Shown here piece after piece: positions 25,820-32,623 of a DNA stretch of 64,000 nt. The translations under genes and the position numbers were made by a program. How positions within the stretch are numbered: the stretch's first letter is position 1; each line of letters begins with the position of its first letter. The notes below the pieces were generated by a model. That model did not search any database and was not told the origin of the DNA. It was given only the letters and a program-made list of their open reading frames with translations. Source of the DNA: Baekduia alba (lineage in GTDB: Bacteria; Actinomycetota; Thermoleophilia; Solirubrobacterales; Solirubrobacteraceae). Where the stretch lies: positions 5,704,001-5,768,000 of the forward strand of contig NZ_CP114013.1 in NCBI RefSeq assembly GCF_028416635.1, read 5' to 3'.

Positions 25820-26730
25820 CGGTATCCCGGGGAGCGGTACGTCGCGCCGGCGTGGGGGCTGGCGAAGAGGGTGCGTGGGGCGTGGCGCGACAGGCGCGCG
25901 CCGGGCCACCAGCGGGGTGAGGGCCACATCGTCTGGTAGACGGCGCGGCCACGCGGCGAGGTCAGGCGCACGTCGCGCAGCCGGACGCGCGAGGCCCTGT
26001 CGCGCCAGAGCAGGTAGGCGGAGCTGGCCGACCCGACGAGGTCGACGTGGCGCAGGTCGATCCGCGACGTCTGCCCCTTGGCGAACTGCGCCGGGAGCAG
26101 GAAGAAGCCCTGGTAGTCGGTTGCCGCGCTGAGGCGGTCGACGCGCAGGACCTTGGGTCCGGCCCACGACTGCAGGACATCCGGATGCGTGTCGCTGAAC
26201 GTCTTGTTGTCCCGAGCGGTGACGCGATCCACGCGGATGTTCTGCAGCTGGACGGTGGCGCCGAGGCGCTCGTCGAGGTCGATGCCGTCGCCGAGGTCGC
26301 CGCCCAGGCGCAGGCCCTCGACGTGCACGGTGCCGGTCTGGCCCTTGAGGAACAGGCCGCGGCGCGCGCTGCCGCTCGGCGGCTGGGCGCCCTGCCACGG
26401 CACGAGCACCCGGCCGCCGCGCAGGACGACGTTGTGCCCGCCGCTGATCGTCAGGCCGCCGGCGACGCGCACGGGCGCGCGCGTCAGCACGATCCGGTAG
26501 TCGCGCCGGGGATCGAGGTCGAGCTTGGCGCGCACCGCGGTGACGTGGATCGTCTGCGGGTGGCGCAGCGGCGGCGGCGGCCAGGCCAGCTTCGGGCCGG
26601 CCGCCGCGGCGCCGCCTGACGGCGACGAGTCGCCGCCCGCGAGCAGCAGCGCGGCGCCGGCGGCCAGCGCGACGACGGCGACCGCCATCACCGTGCGCCA
26701 GGCGGTCGCGCTGACACGGAGGCGGGTCAC
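25816..26730 (-). CDS. membrane-anchored beta-helix-like protein (family member B)
   Basis: 304 residues from GTG 26730, which overlaps the upstream ligase stop (GTGA). A single hydrophobic segment (about 13-32) gives a signal anchor; a short Ser/Gly/Ala linker leads to the same roughly 250-residue domain as members A and C: ISGGHNVVLRGGRVLVPWQG, LKGQTGTVHVEGL, GDGIDLDERLGATVQLQN, DTHPDVLQSWAGPKVLRVD, DYQGFFLLPAQF and a terminal GATYRSPGYR. It lacks the Thr-rich linker and N-terminal extra domain of its paralogues. The coupling to wzz/ligase genes ties it to polysaccharide assembly. Confidence 0.8.
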   Translation of the reverse strand: MTRLRVSATAWRTVMAVAVVALAAGAALLLAGGDSSPSGGAAAAGPKLAWPPPPLRHPQTIHVTAVRAKLDLDPRRDYRIVLTRAPVRVAGGLTISGGHNVVLRGGRVLVPWQGAQPPSGSARRGLFLKGQTGTVHVEGLRLGGDLGDGIDLDERLGATVQLQNIRVDRVTARDNKTFSDTHPDVLQSWAGPKVLRVDRLSAATDYQGFFLLPAQFAKGQTSRIDLRHVDLVGSASSAYLLWRDRASRVRLRDVRLTSPRGRAVYQTMWPSPRWWPGARLSRHAPRTLFASPHAGATYRSPGYR

Positions 26731-28226
26731 GCCTCCGCTGCGGCGGCGACCGCGCGGTTGCGGGCGTTGCGCGCGGCGATGACCAGCGCGCCGAGCGCCC
26801 AGACCAGGTGGCCGGGCCCTGCCTGGATGAAGTACGCCTGGATCACCTGCATGGGCAACAACAGGATCAGCGCCGCGAGCAGCCCCTGCGCCATGGCGCG
26901 GGGCACCCCTTCGGTCTCCTTGATCGTCCGGACGCTCTCACCCGCCAGGGCGAGCACGAACGCCGCGTAGAGGATCAGCAGCGGGATGCCGCCGCGCAGC
27001 GCCAACGTGATGTACAACGACTCGGTGAAGCGCCAGGTGATCTCCGGCGGGATGTCCGGCCCGTAGCCGGTCACGAGCCGCCCGCGCAACGCGGGGAAAT
27101 ACTGATCGGTCCAGATCTGGTAGCGGTAGGTGAGCGTCTGCGGGACCAGCGCGCTGCCCGACGCCGCCGGGTCGCGCGCGAACTGCTGGTCCAGGCGCCC
27201 GGAGATCGGCCCGCTGAACGCCAGGGCGCCGGCCAGGCAGGCGACGATGAACCACAGCGACACGACGCGCAGCTTGCGCCGCCAGAACGCGACGAGCGCG
27301 ATCGCGACGAGCACCGACAGGATCGGCCCCATCGTGAACGTCGCCATCAGCGCCAGCGCGCTGAGCGCCAGCACGGCCCACGTCGAGGAGCGGCGGCGCA
27401 CGTCGTCGCGCTCGCCCAGGCACACCGCCGCCGCGACGCAGACGAGCAGGAAGAAGTACGCCGAGGCGGGCTGCGCGTGCGAGAACGGGCCCGTGACGCG
27501 CGCCACGCCGCCGGACGCGGCGTCCTCGAAGTTGTCGCCGCCGGCCACGTTGTTCAACAACGAGATGACCGGTCCGACCTTCGCGTACTGCAACAGGGCC
27601 ACGAGCGCGGCGACCACGCCGCCGCCCATCAGCCACCACAGCGCGCGGCGGACGAGCTGCGGCGTCGGCAGCGAGCTGACGACCGCGCGGTAGAGCAGGA
27701 AGAACTGGAGCGGCCCGAGCAGCGTGCCCAGGCGCGTGCTGTTGACCGCGTCGCCACGCTGGTGCAGGTCCCACAGCCCGAAGCCGAGCGTGACCAGGGC
27801 GTACAGCAGCGCGACCCAGTCGAACGCGCGCCAGCGCGGAACGACGCGGCGGTCGGCGCTGAACAGCACCACGATCGCCAGCCCGCCGATCAGCAGCTCG
27901 CTGAGGCGCAGGCCCGGCACGGGCAGGCCGCGGCGCAGGCCCGCCGCCACCGGCACGACCGCGACCAGCGCGATGCCGCCGATCCACGGGCGCTCGAGGA
28001 CGACGAGCGTGCCCGCGACCCCGAGCAGGACGGCGATCGCCGGCAGCGCGCCCTGCGTCGCGGCGGCGCCGAGCAGCACGGCGCCGGCGATCAGCACCGC
28101 GGTCATCTGGAGGCCGGGGTGGCGCCAGACGTGGACCGCCCGGTCGGCGGACGGCAGGCCGCGCCGACCCGCCGCTTCCCCAGGCGCCAGCGCAGCCGGG
28201 CCGATGCTCGGCGCGGCGGCGCTCAT
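26727..28226 (-). CDS. O-antigen ligase/polymerase-family membrane protein (Wzy/WaaL-like)
   Basis: 499 residues with about 12 membrane segments. FSHAQPASAYFFLLVCVAAA and, in the large outer loop, GSALVPQTLTYRYQIWTDQY, VTGYGPDIPPEI and TESLYITLALRGGIPLLILY fit the conserved H.E/G-rich loop of the Wzy_C family. It would join repeat units or attach the finished chain. Coupled at both ends by 4-bp overlaps to the beta-helix gene and the Wzz-like gene, the classic polymerase-plus-length-regulator pair. Confidence 0.88.
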   Translation of the reverse strand: MSAAAPSIGPAALAPGEAAGRRGLPSADRAVHVWRHPGLQMTAVLIAGAVLLGAAATQGALPAIAVLLGVAGTLVVLERPWIGGIALVAVVPVAAGLRRGLPVPGLRLSELLIGGLAIVVLFSADRRVVPRWRAFDWVALLYALVTLGFGLWDLHQRGDAVNSTRLGTLLGPLQFFLLYRAVVSSLPTPQLVRRALWWLMGGGVVAALVALLQYAKVGPVISLLNNVAGGDNFEDAASGGVARVTGPFSHAQPASAYFFLLVCVAAAVCLGERDDVRRRSSTWAVLALSALALMATFTMGPILSVLVAIALVAFWRRKLRVVSLWFIVACLAGALAFSGPISGRLDQQFARDPAASGSALVPQTLTYRYQIWTDQYFPALRGRLVTGYGPDIPPEITWRFTESLYITLALRGGIPLLILYAAFVLALAGESVRTIKETEGVPRAMAQGLLAALILLLPMQVIQAYFIQAGPGHLVWALGALVIAARNARNRAVAAAAEA

Positions 28227-29401
28227 CGCGAGGCGATGTCCTCCTCGTGGCGCTCGGCCGGAGCGTCGGCGTCGTGCGCGGAGGGCGCAGGCGCGTCGGC
28301 GGCGCTCGCGGGCGCCCAGCTCACCGTCTCGCCCGTGTCGGTCGGGGCCGCGGCGGCACGGCGGCGCGAGCGGCTGGCCTTCTTGACCATCAGCACCCAC
28401 TGGGGCGCCAGGCCGAGGCGCTCGTAGTGGTGGACGGCCGCGACGAGGCGCGCGACCTTCATGCCCTGCTGGGCCACGACGATCCGCGCGCCGCCGGCCT
28501 CGGCGGCCTGCAGCGTCTCGAGCTCCTGCGGCCCGGTGCCGCCGAGCACGACGCCCGGCGTCGGGGCCGCGTCGGCCAGGCCGCCCTTGGCGCCGGCGGT
28601 CGCCGTCCACAGCGCGTCGCCCGCGTCCTGGAGCTCGACGATCTGGCCGTCGGCGGACGGCAGCAGCGCGATCGTCGACCGGCGGCCGTCGCCGGTCGCC
28701 GCCTGCCCGCCGAGGCGCTGGACCAGCGCGGCGCGGGCGGAGGCCGAGAGGTCGCCGAGGCGGCTGGCCGGCAGGTGCGCGGCGAGCTCGACGTCGCCGG
28801 GCTCGTCGATGCGCGGATCCGCGCGCTCCCAGGCGATCAGGATGACGATGCCGAGGAAGAGGCCGAGGATGATCGCCAGCGCGATGCTCGCCGACGGCGA
28901 GATCGTCTGGTCGGTCGAGAAGCCCTGGTCGCGGCTCGGCGCGCGCACGACGCGCATCGAGTCGGCGCCGATCGAGTCGGAGGTCGGCCGGTCGCCCGTG
29001 ATGGCGCCGACCGTCAGCGCCGCGCCGCGCACGGCGTCGTCGGCGTCGTCGCTCTTGAACGCGAGCTTGATCAGGCCGGTGCCGGTCAGGTGCGACGCGG
29101 TCAGGTCGTTCTCGACGTCGCCGCTGCTCATGCCGAGCTTGCCGCCGACGTAGCGGGTGACGCCCGGATCCTGCGGGATCAGCGTCGCGTAGGTGCTGGC
29201 GAGGTTGATCGCCTCGGAGGCGTCGCCGGGGCCCTTGGCGTCGGCGCCGGAGCTGACGAGCACCAGCGCGGAGCTCGTGTAGGAGTTCGTGCGCGCGCCG
29301 CTGAGCGCCGCGGCGGCGGCCGCGCAGATCGCGATCGCGGCGACGATGACCCATGCGCGGCGGCGCAGGGCCCTGAGTACACGTATGCGGGGAACGGTCA
29401 T
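28223..29401 (-). CDS. Wzz-like polysaccharide co-polymerase with degenerate tyrosine-kinase-like domain
   Basis: 392 residues from ATG 29401. Membrane segment 1 (about 12-33) and segment 2 (SIALAIILGLFLGIVILIAW, about 170-190) flank a periplasmic-type domain with LASTYATLIPQDPGVTRYVG, as in chain-length determinants. The cytoplasmic C-terminus keeps a fold reminiscent of BY-kinases (GGARIVVAQQGMKVARLVAA, then HYERLGLAPQWVLMVKKAS), but there is no Walker A or B motif and no Tyr-rich tail, so it should not phosphorylate. Overlaps ligase and GT genes by 4 bp. Confidence 0.8.
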   Translation of the reverse strand: MTVPRIRVLRALRRRAWVIVAAIAICAAAAAALSGARTNSYTSSALVLVSSGADAKGPGDASEAINLASTYATLIPQDPGVTRYVGGKLGMSSGDVENDLTASHLTGTGLIKLAFKSDDADDAVRGAALTVGAITGDRPTSDSIGADSMRVVRAPSRDQGFSTDQTISPSASIALAIILGLFLGIVILIAWERADPRIDEPGDVELAAHLPASRLGDLSASARAALVQRLGGQAATGDGRRSTIALLPSADGQIVELQDAGDALWTATAGAKGGLADAAPTPGVVLGGTGPQELETLQAAEAGGARIVVAQQGMKVARLVAAVHHYERLGLAPQWVLMVKKASRSRRRAAAAPTDTGETVSWAPASAADAPAPSAHDADAPAERHEEDIASR

Positions 29402-30381
29402 GAGCGGATGGCCTCCTCGATCGCGGCGTGCTGCGACGCCCAAGTCTCCTGCTGGTGGGCAAGGGCCGCGGCGGTGCTCGACGCCAGGTCGTCGTAGCGC
29501 CGGCCCACCGCCGCAAGGGCGTCGGCCAGCGCTTCCGGCTGCGCCACGGCATGGACAGCGTAGGGGAAGGTCGAGCGCAGCACGGGCCAGTCGCTCGTGA
29601 TCAGCGGGCGGCCGGCGTAGACGGCCTCGTAGCCGGAGCGCACGACCGACGTCGCCTCGGTGGTCAGCGTCATGACCGCGTGGGCCTCGCGGATCGCCTG
29701 CCGGTAGGCGTCCCGGCCCAGGAAACCGACGAACTCGACGTTCTGGGGCGCCCGCTCGACCAGGCCCGCGGGCGCGCGCCGGACGTCGCCGGTGATCAGC
29801 ACGTCGACGTCGGGAGTCTGACGGGCGGCCTCCACCACGGCCTCGACCGGCTCGTCGGGCGCGAAGACGCCCACGTAGAAGACGCGCAGGCGGCCGTCGA
29901 GCGCCGGCGCGGGCGTCGGCACCAAGCCCTCGGTCGGCGCCTCGTGGACCTCGGTGGCGCGGCCGCCCCAGGTCCGGACCTCGTCGGCGAGCTCCGGCGC
30001 GGTGACGAGCACCAGGCGCGCGCGGCGGGCGAGGAAGCGATGGACCGGCAGCAGCAGCTTCCAGATCCCGGCGTCCTTGCGGCCGAACGAGGCCGGATGG
30101 CTGTCGAGCAGCACCGGGGTGCGCGCGGCCAGGCCGTAGAGCCAGGCGATCAGGCCCAGGAAGACCGGCGGGTTCTGCGTGATGACCGCGCGCGGCCGGC
30201 GGCGCGCCAGGAACGCCACGGTGGCGACCGTGTTCAGGACGTAGCGCAGCGGCGCGGTCTGCCGGCCCTTGAGGCCGTTGCCGTCGAAGCGCTGGGCGAC
30301 GCCGCCGAGGCTCGCGGCGATCTCGTCGGCGCGCTCGGTGCGGTCCGTCCAGGCCAGGAAGGCGACCGGCGGGGCGCTCAC
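29398..30381 (-). CDS. GT4-like glycosyltransferase
   Basis: 327 residues from GTG 30381 (overlap GTGA with the upstream gene). The protein is a two-Rossmann GT-B fold: VAFLAWTDRTERADEIAASL, AVITQNPPVFLGLIAWLYGL and LLDSHPASFGRK in the N-domain; LRVFYVGVFAPDEPVEAVVE, VEFVGFLGRDAYRQAIREAH and SGYEAVYAGRPLITSDWPV in the donor-binding C-domain. No signal peptide. Acceptor and donor unknown. Confidence 0.82.
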   Translation of the reverse strand: MSAPPVAFLAWTDRTERADEIAASLGGVAQRFDGNGLKGRQTAPLRYVLNTVATVAFLARRRPRAVITQNPPVFLGLIAWLYGLAARTPVLLDSHPASFGRKDAGIWKLLLPVHRFLARRARLVLVTAPELADEVRTWGGRATEVHEAPTEGLVPTPAPALDGRLRVFYVGVFAPDEPVEAVVEAARQTPDVDVLITGDVRRAPAGLVERAPQNVEFVGFLGRDAYRQAIREAHAVMTLTTEATSVVRSGYEAVYAGRPLITSDWPVLRSTFPYAVHAVAQPEALADALAAVGRRYDDLASSTAAALAHQQETWASQHAAIEEAIRS

Positions 30382-31574
30382 GCCAGCGTCACCGCGGCCT
30401 CGTCGATCGCCGCGCCCGCGGCGACGGCGCGGACCACGGCGCCGATGCGCTCGGCGAACGGCTGGCGGTCCCAGCGCAGGGCGTGGGTCCGGATCGCGGC
30501 GGGGTCGTAGGCGCCCGGGTCGAACGCGCGCAGCGCGTCGAGCAGGCAGCCGGCGGTCTGCTCCGGGAACGTCTCGCCGGTCACGCCGGGCAGCACGGTG
30601 TGCAGCGCGCCGCCGGCGCCGTAGGCCAGCACCGGCCGGCCGCAGGCCGCGACCTCGACCGGGATCAGCCCGAAGTCGTCGCGGCTGGGGAAGATGGTGG
30701 CCTTGCAGTTCTGCATGGCCTTGACGACCGCGTCGTCCTCGAGGTGGCCGAGGAACGTGACGTTCGGCGGCGCCATGGCCTGCAGCTCGGCCATCGCCGG
30801 GCCGTCGCCGGCGATGACGAGCCGCTCGTCCGGCAGCGCGCGGAACGCCTCGAGCGCTAGCGACACGCGCTTGTAGGGCTCCACCAACCGGCCGCAGATC
30901 AGGTAGTAGTCCTCGGGCGGCTCGTCGGAGGGCACGAAGAACGAGCAGTCGACGGGCGCGCCGACGACGATCGCGCGGCGGTCGTAGAACTCCTCGATCT
31001 GGCCCGCCACGTACGGCGACTGCGTCAGGTAGGTGTGCACCTGCTGGGCGGCCTTGCGGTCGACGCGCCGGTTGTGGGCGGCCATCGCCCGGAACGCCAT
31101 GCGCGCGGCGCTGTTCGGCGCCTTCTCGTCCTCGTAGTGGCCGGTCATCGACCACGCGAAGCGCAGCGGGCTGTGGCAGTAGCAGACCTGCGGCGCGTCG
31201 TTGCGCGTCCGGAACAGGTGCGCGAAGGCGTAGGACGAGCTGAGCACGACGTCGGCGTCGTCGAGCCGGTGGGCCTTGACGACGGCGGGCAGCATCGGCG
31301 CGAGGACGCGGTAGCGGCGCAGCAGCGCGTCGTGCTGAGGCAGCACGCTCGTGAAGCGATCGGCGACGCCCATGCGGCGCGCGACGGACTCCCGGCCCAG
31401 GACCGCGGTCAGCGGCGCGTCCGGGAACGCGGTGGTGAGCTCCTGGGTGACGCGCTCGGCGCCCCCGTAGATCTCCATGAAGTCGTGCGTGATCGCGACG
31501 GCGGGTGCAGGCGTCGCGGTCATGCCGGCCGCACCGTCCCGCGCACCGGCGTCCGCCGGCGTGAGGTCGAGCAT
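30378..31574 (-). CDS. GT4 family glycosyltransferase
   Basis: 398 residues from ATG 31574; a TTG at 31595 and ATG 31523 are alternatives. ATG 31574 is preferred because a -10-like CATAAT (complement of 31581-31586) ends exactly 6 nt before it, suggesting a leaderless start. The N-domain has THDFMEIYGGAERVTQEL and VCYCHSPLRFAWSM, the C-domain DYYLICGRLVEPYKR and FPSRDDFGLIPVEVAACGRP, typical of mannosyl/rhamnosyl GT4 enzymes. It is the first gene of the overlapping minus-strand run. Confidence 0.88.
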   Translation of the reverse strand: MLDLTPADAGARDGAAGMTATPAPAVAITHDFMEIYGGAERVTQELTTAFPDAPLTAVLGRESVARRMGVADRFTSVLPQHDALLRRYRVLAPMLPAVVKAHRLDDADVVLSSSYAFAHLFRTRNDAPQVCYCHSPLRFAWSMTGHYEDEKAPNSAARMAFRAMAAHNRRVDRKAAQQVHTYLTQSPYVAGQIEEFYDRRAIVVGAPVDCSFFVPSDEPPEDYYLICGRLVEPYKRVSLALEAFRALPDERLVIAGDGPAMAELQAMAPPNVTFLGHLEDDAVVKAMQNCKATIFPSRDDFGLIPVEVAACGRPVLAYGAGGALHTVLPGVTGETFPEQTAGCLLDALRAFDPGAYDPAAIRTHALRWDRQPFAERIGAVVRAVAAGAAIDEAAVTLA

Positions 31575-31580
31575 GTCTTC

Positions 31581-31586
31581 ATTATG
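31581..31586 (-). promoter_or_regulatory. -10-like hexamer CATAAT for the six-gene polysaccharide run
   Basis: The complement reads CATAAT followed by GAAGAC and the ATG at 31574. The 6-nt gap matches the distance from a -10 box to a transcription start at the A of the ATG, as in leaderless actinobacterial transcripts. A -35 box is not convincing. The surrounding 59-bp divergent gap (31575-31633) is less GC-rich than either gene and must also hold the promoter of the plus-strand fusion gene. Confidence 0.4.
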
Positions 31587-31633
31587 GGGACGCAAATCTT
31601 GTGGTTGTTCGCCTTGAGGGCCGCTATTCGCCT

Positions 31634-32623
31634 ATGAACGTTCGACGCCCAGTCCACTTGGTCGCCTCACCGGGCGGCCACCTGAACCTGCTCGAACACC
31701 TTTCCGTGTCTGTCCCGCGTCCCCTGCGACGCTGGGTCACAGCGCCCGGACCGCGTGGCGAGCAACTCGCGCGTGACGGCGAGGACGTGACGATCCTGCC
31801 GAAGTACGAGCGCCACCCGCGTGAGCTCTGGGAGAGCGTCGCGGCGGCCGTCCGGTTGGTCCGGCGCGACCGGCCCGAGATCGTCGTCTCGACGGGCGCG
31901 GGCTCCGCCGCACTGTACTGCGCCGTCGCCCGGGCGGCCGGGGCGCAGGTGGTCTTCGCCGAGACGATGGCGCGCGTGACCGGGCCGAGTGCTTCCGGGC
32001 GCGTCACCGCGCGGATGGCGCACGCGAACCTGGTCCAGTGGCCCGAGATGGCGACGGTGTACCCACGGGCGCGCGTCTGCCGACCGCTGCTGCTGGAGGA
32101 CGTCGGCGCGCCGCTGGCCGACGACGTCGCGGGCACGCTGCTGATCGTCGGCACCCACACCGCGCCGTTCGACCGCCTGGTCCAGATCACGGCCGACGCC
32201 GTGCGCGCCGGCGTGCTGCCGGCGCCGATCGTCGCGCAGGTCGGGCCGTCGACCGTCGCGTTCCCGGAAGCCGAGGTGCACGAGTTCCTGGCGCCGGAGG
32301 TCATGAGCGCCGCGATCGCCCAGGCCAAGGTCATCGTGTCGCACGGCGGCGCGGGCTCGCTGTCGGCGGCGCTGCGCACGGGCCACCGGCCGATCGTGCT
32401 GGGCCGCGCCAAGGCCCACGGCGAGCACTTCGACGACCACCAGCAGCAGTTGATGGCCAAGCTCGCGGCCTCCGACCTGGTCGTCGCGCTCGACGACCGG
32501 CTGGGCGCCGAGCACGTCGCCTCGGCGCTGCGGCCGCTGCCGCGGCCGGAGAGCTCGACGCTGCCGAGCCTCGGCGACGCGCTCGCCGAAGTGCTCGACG
32601 GACTCGGGCTGGCACGCCTCTGA
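31634..32623 (+). CDS. Alg14-Alg13-like fused glycosyltransferase (EpsE/EpsF or PssD/PssE type)
   Basis: 329 residues from ATG 31634. The first half starts PVHLVASPGGHLNLLEHLSV and has PEIVVSTGAGSAALYCAVARA and VFAETMARVTGPS, the Alg14/CpsF-like acceptor-side half. The second half has LLIVGTHTAPFDRLVQI and AKVIVSHGGAGSLSAALRTG with HGEHFDDHQQQLMAKL, the Alg13/CpsG-like donor-binding half. In most bacteria these halves are separate proteins that pair at the membrane; here they form one chain, like MurG. A UDP-sugar (often Glc, Gal or GlcNAc) is the usual donor. Confidence 0.85.
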   Translation: MNVRRPVHLVASPGGHLNLLEHLSVSVPRPLRRWVTAPGPRGEQLARDGEDVTILPKYERHPRELWESVAAAVRLVRRDRPEIVVSTGAGSAALYCAVARAAGAQVVFAETMARVTGPSASGRVTARMAHANLVQWPEMATVYPRARVCRPLLLEDVGAPLADDVAGTLLIVGTHTAPFDRLVQITADAVRAGVLPAPIVAQVGPSTVAFPEAEVHEFLAPEVMSAAIAQAKVIVSHGGAGSLSAALRTGHRPIVLGRAKAHGEHFDDHQQQLMAKLAASDLVVALDDRLGAEHVASALRPLPRPESSTLPSLGDALAEVLDGLGLARL

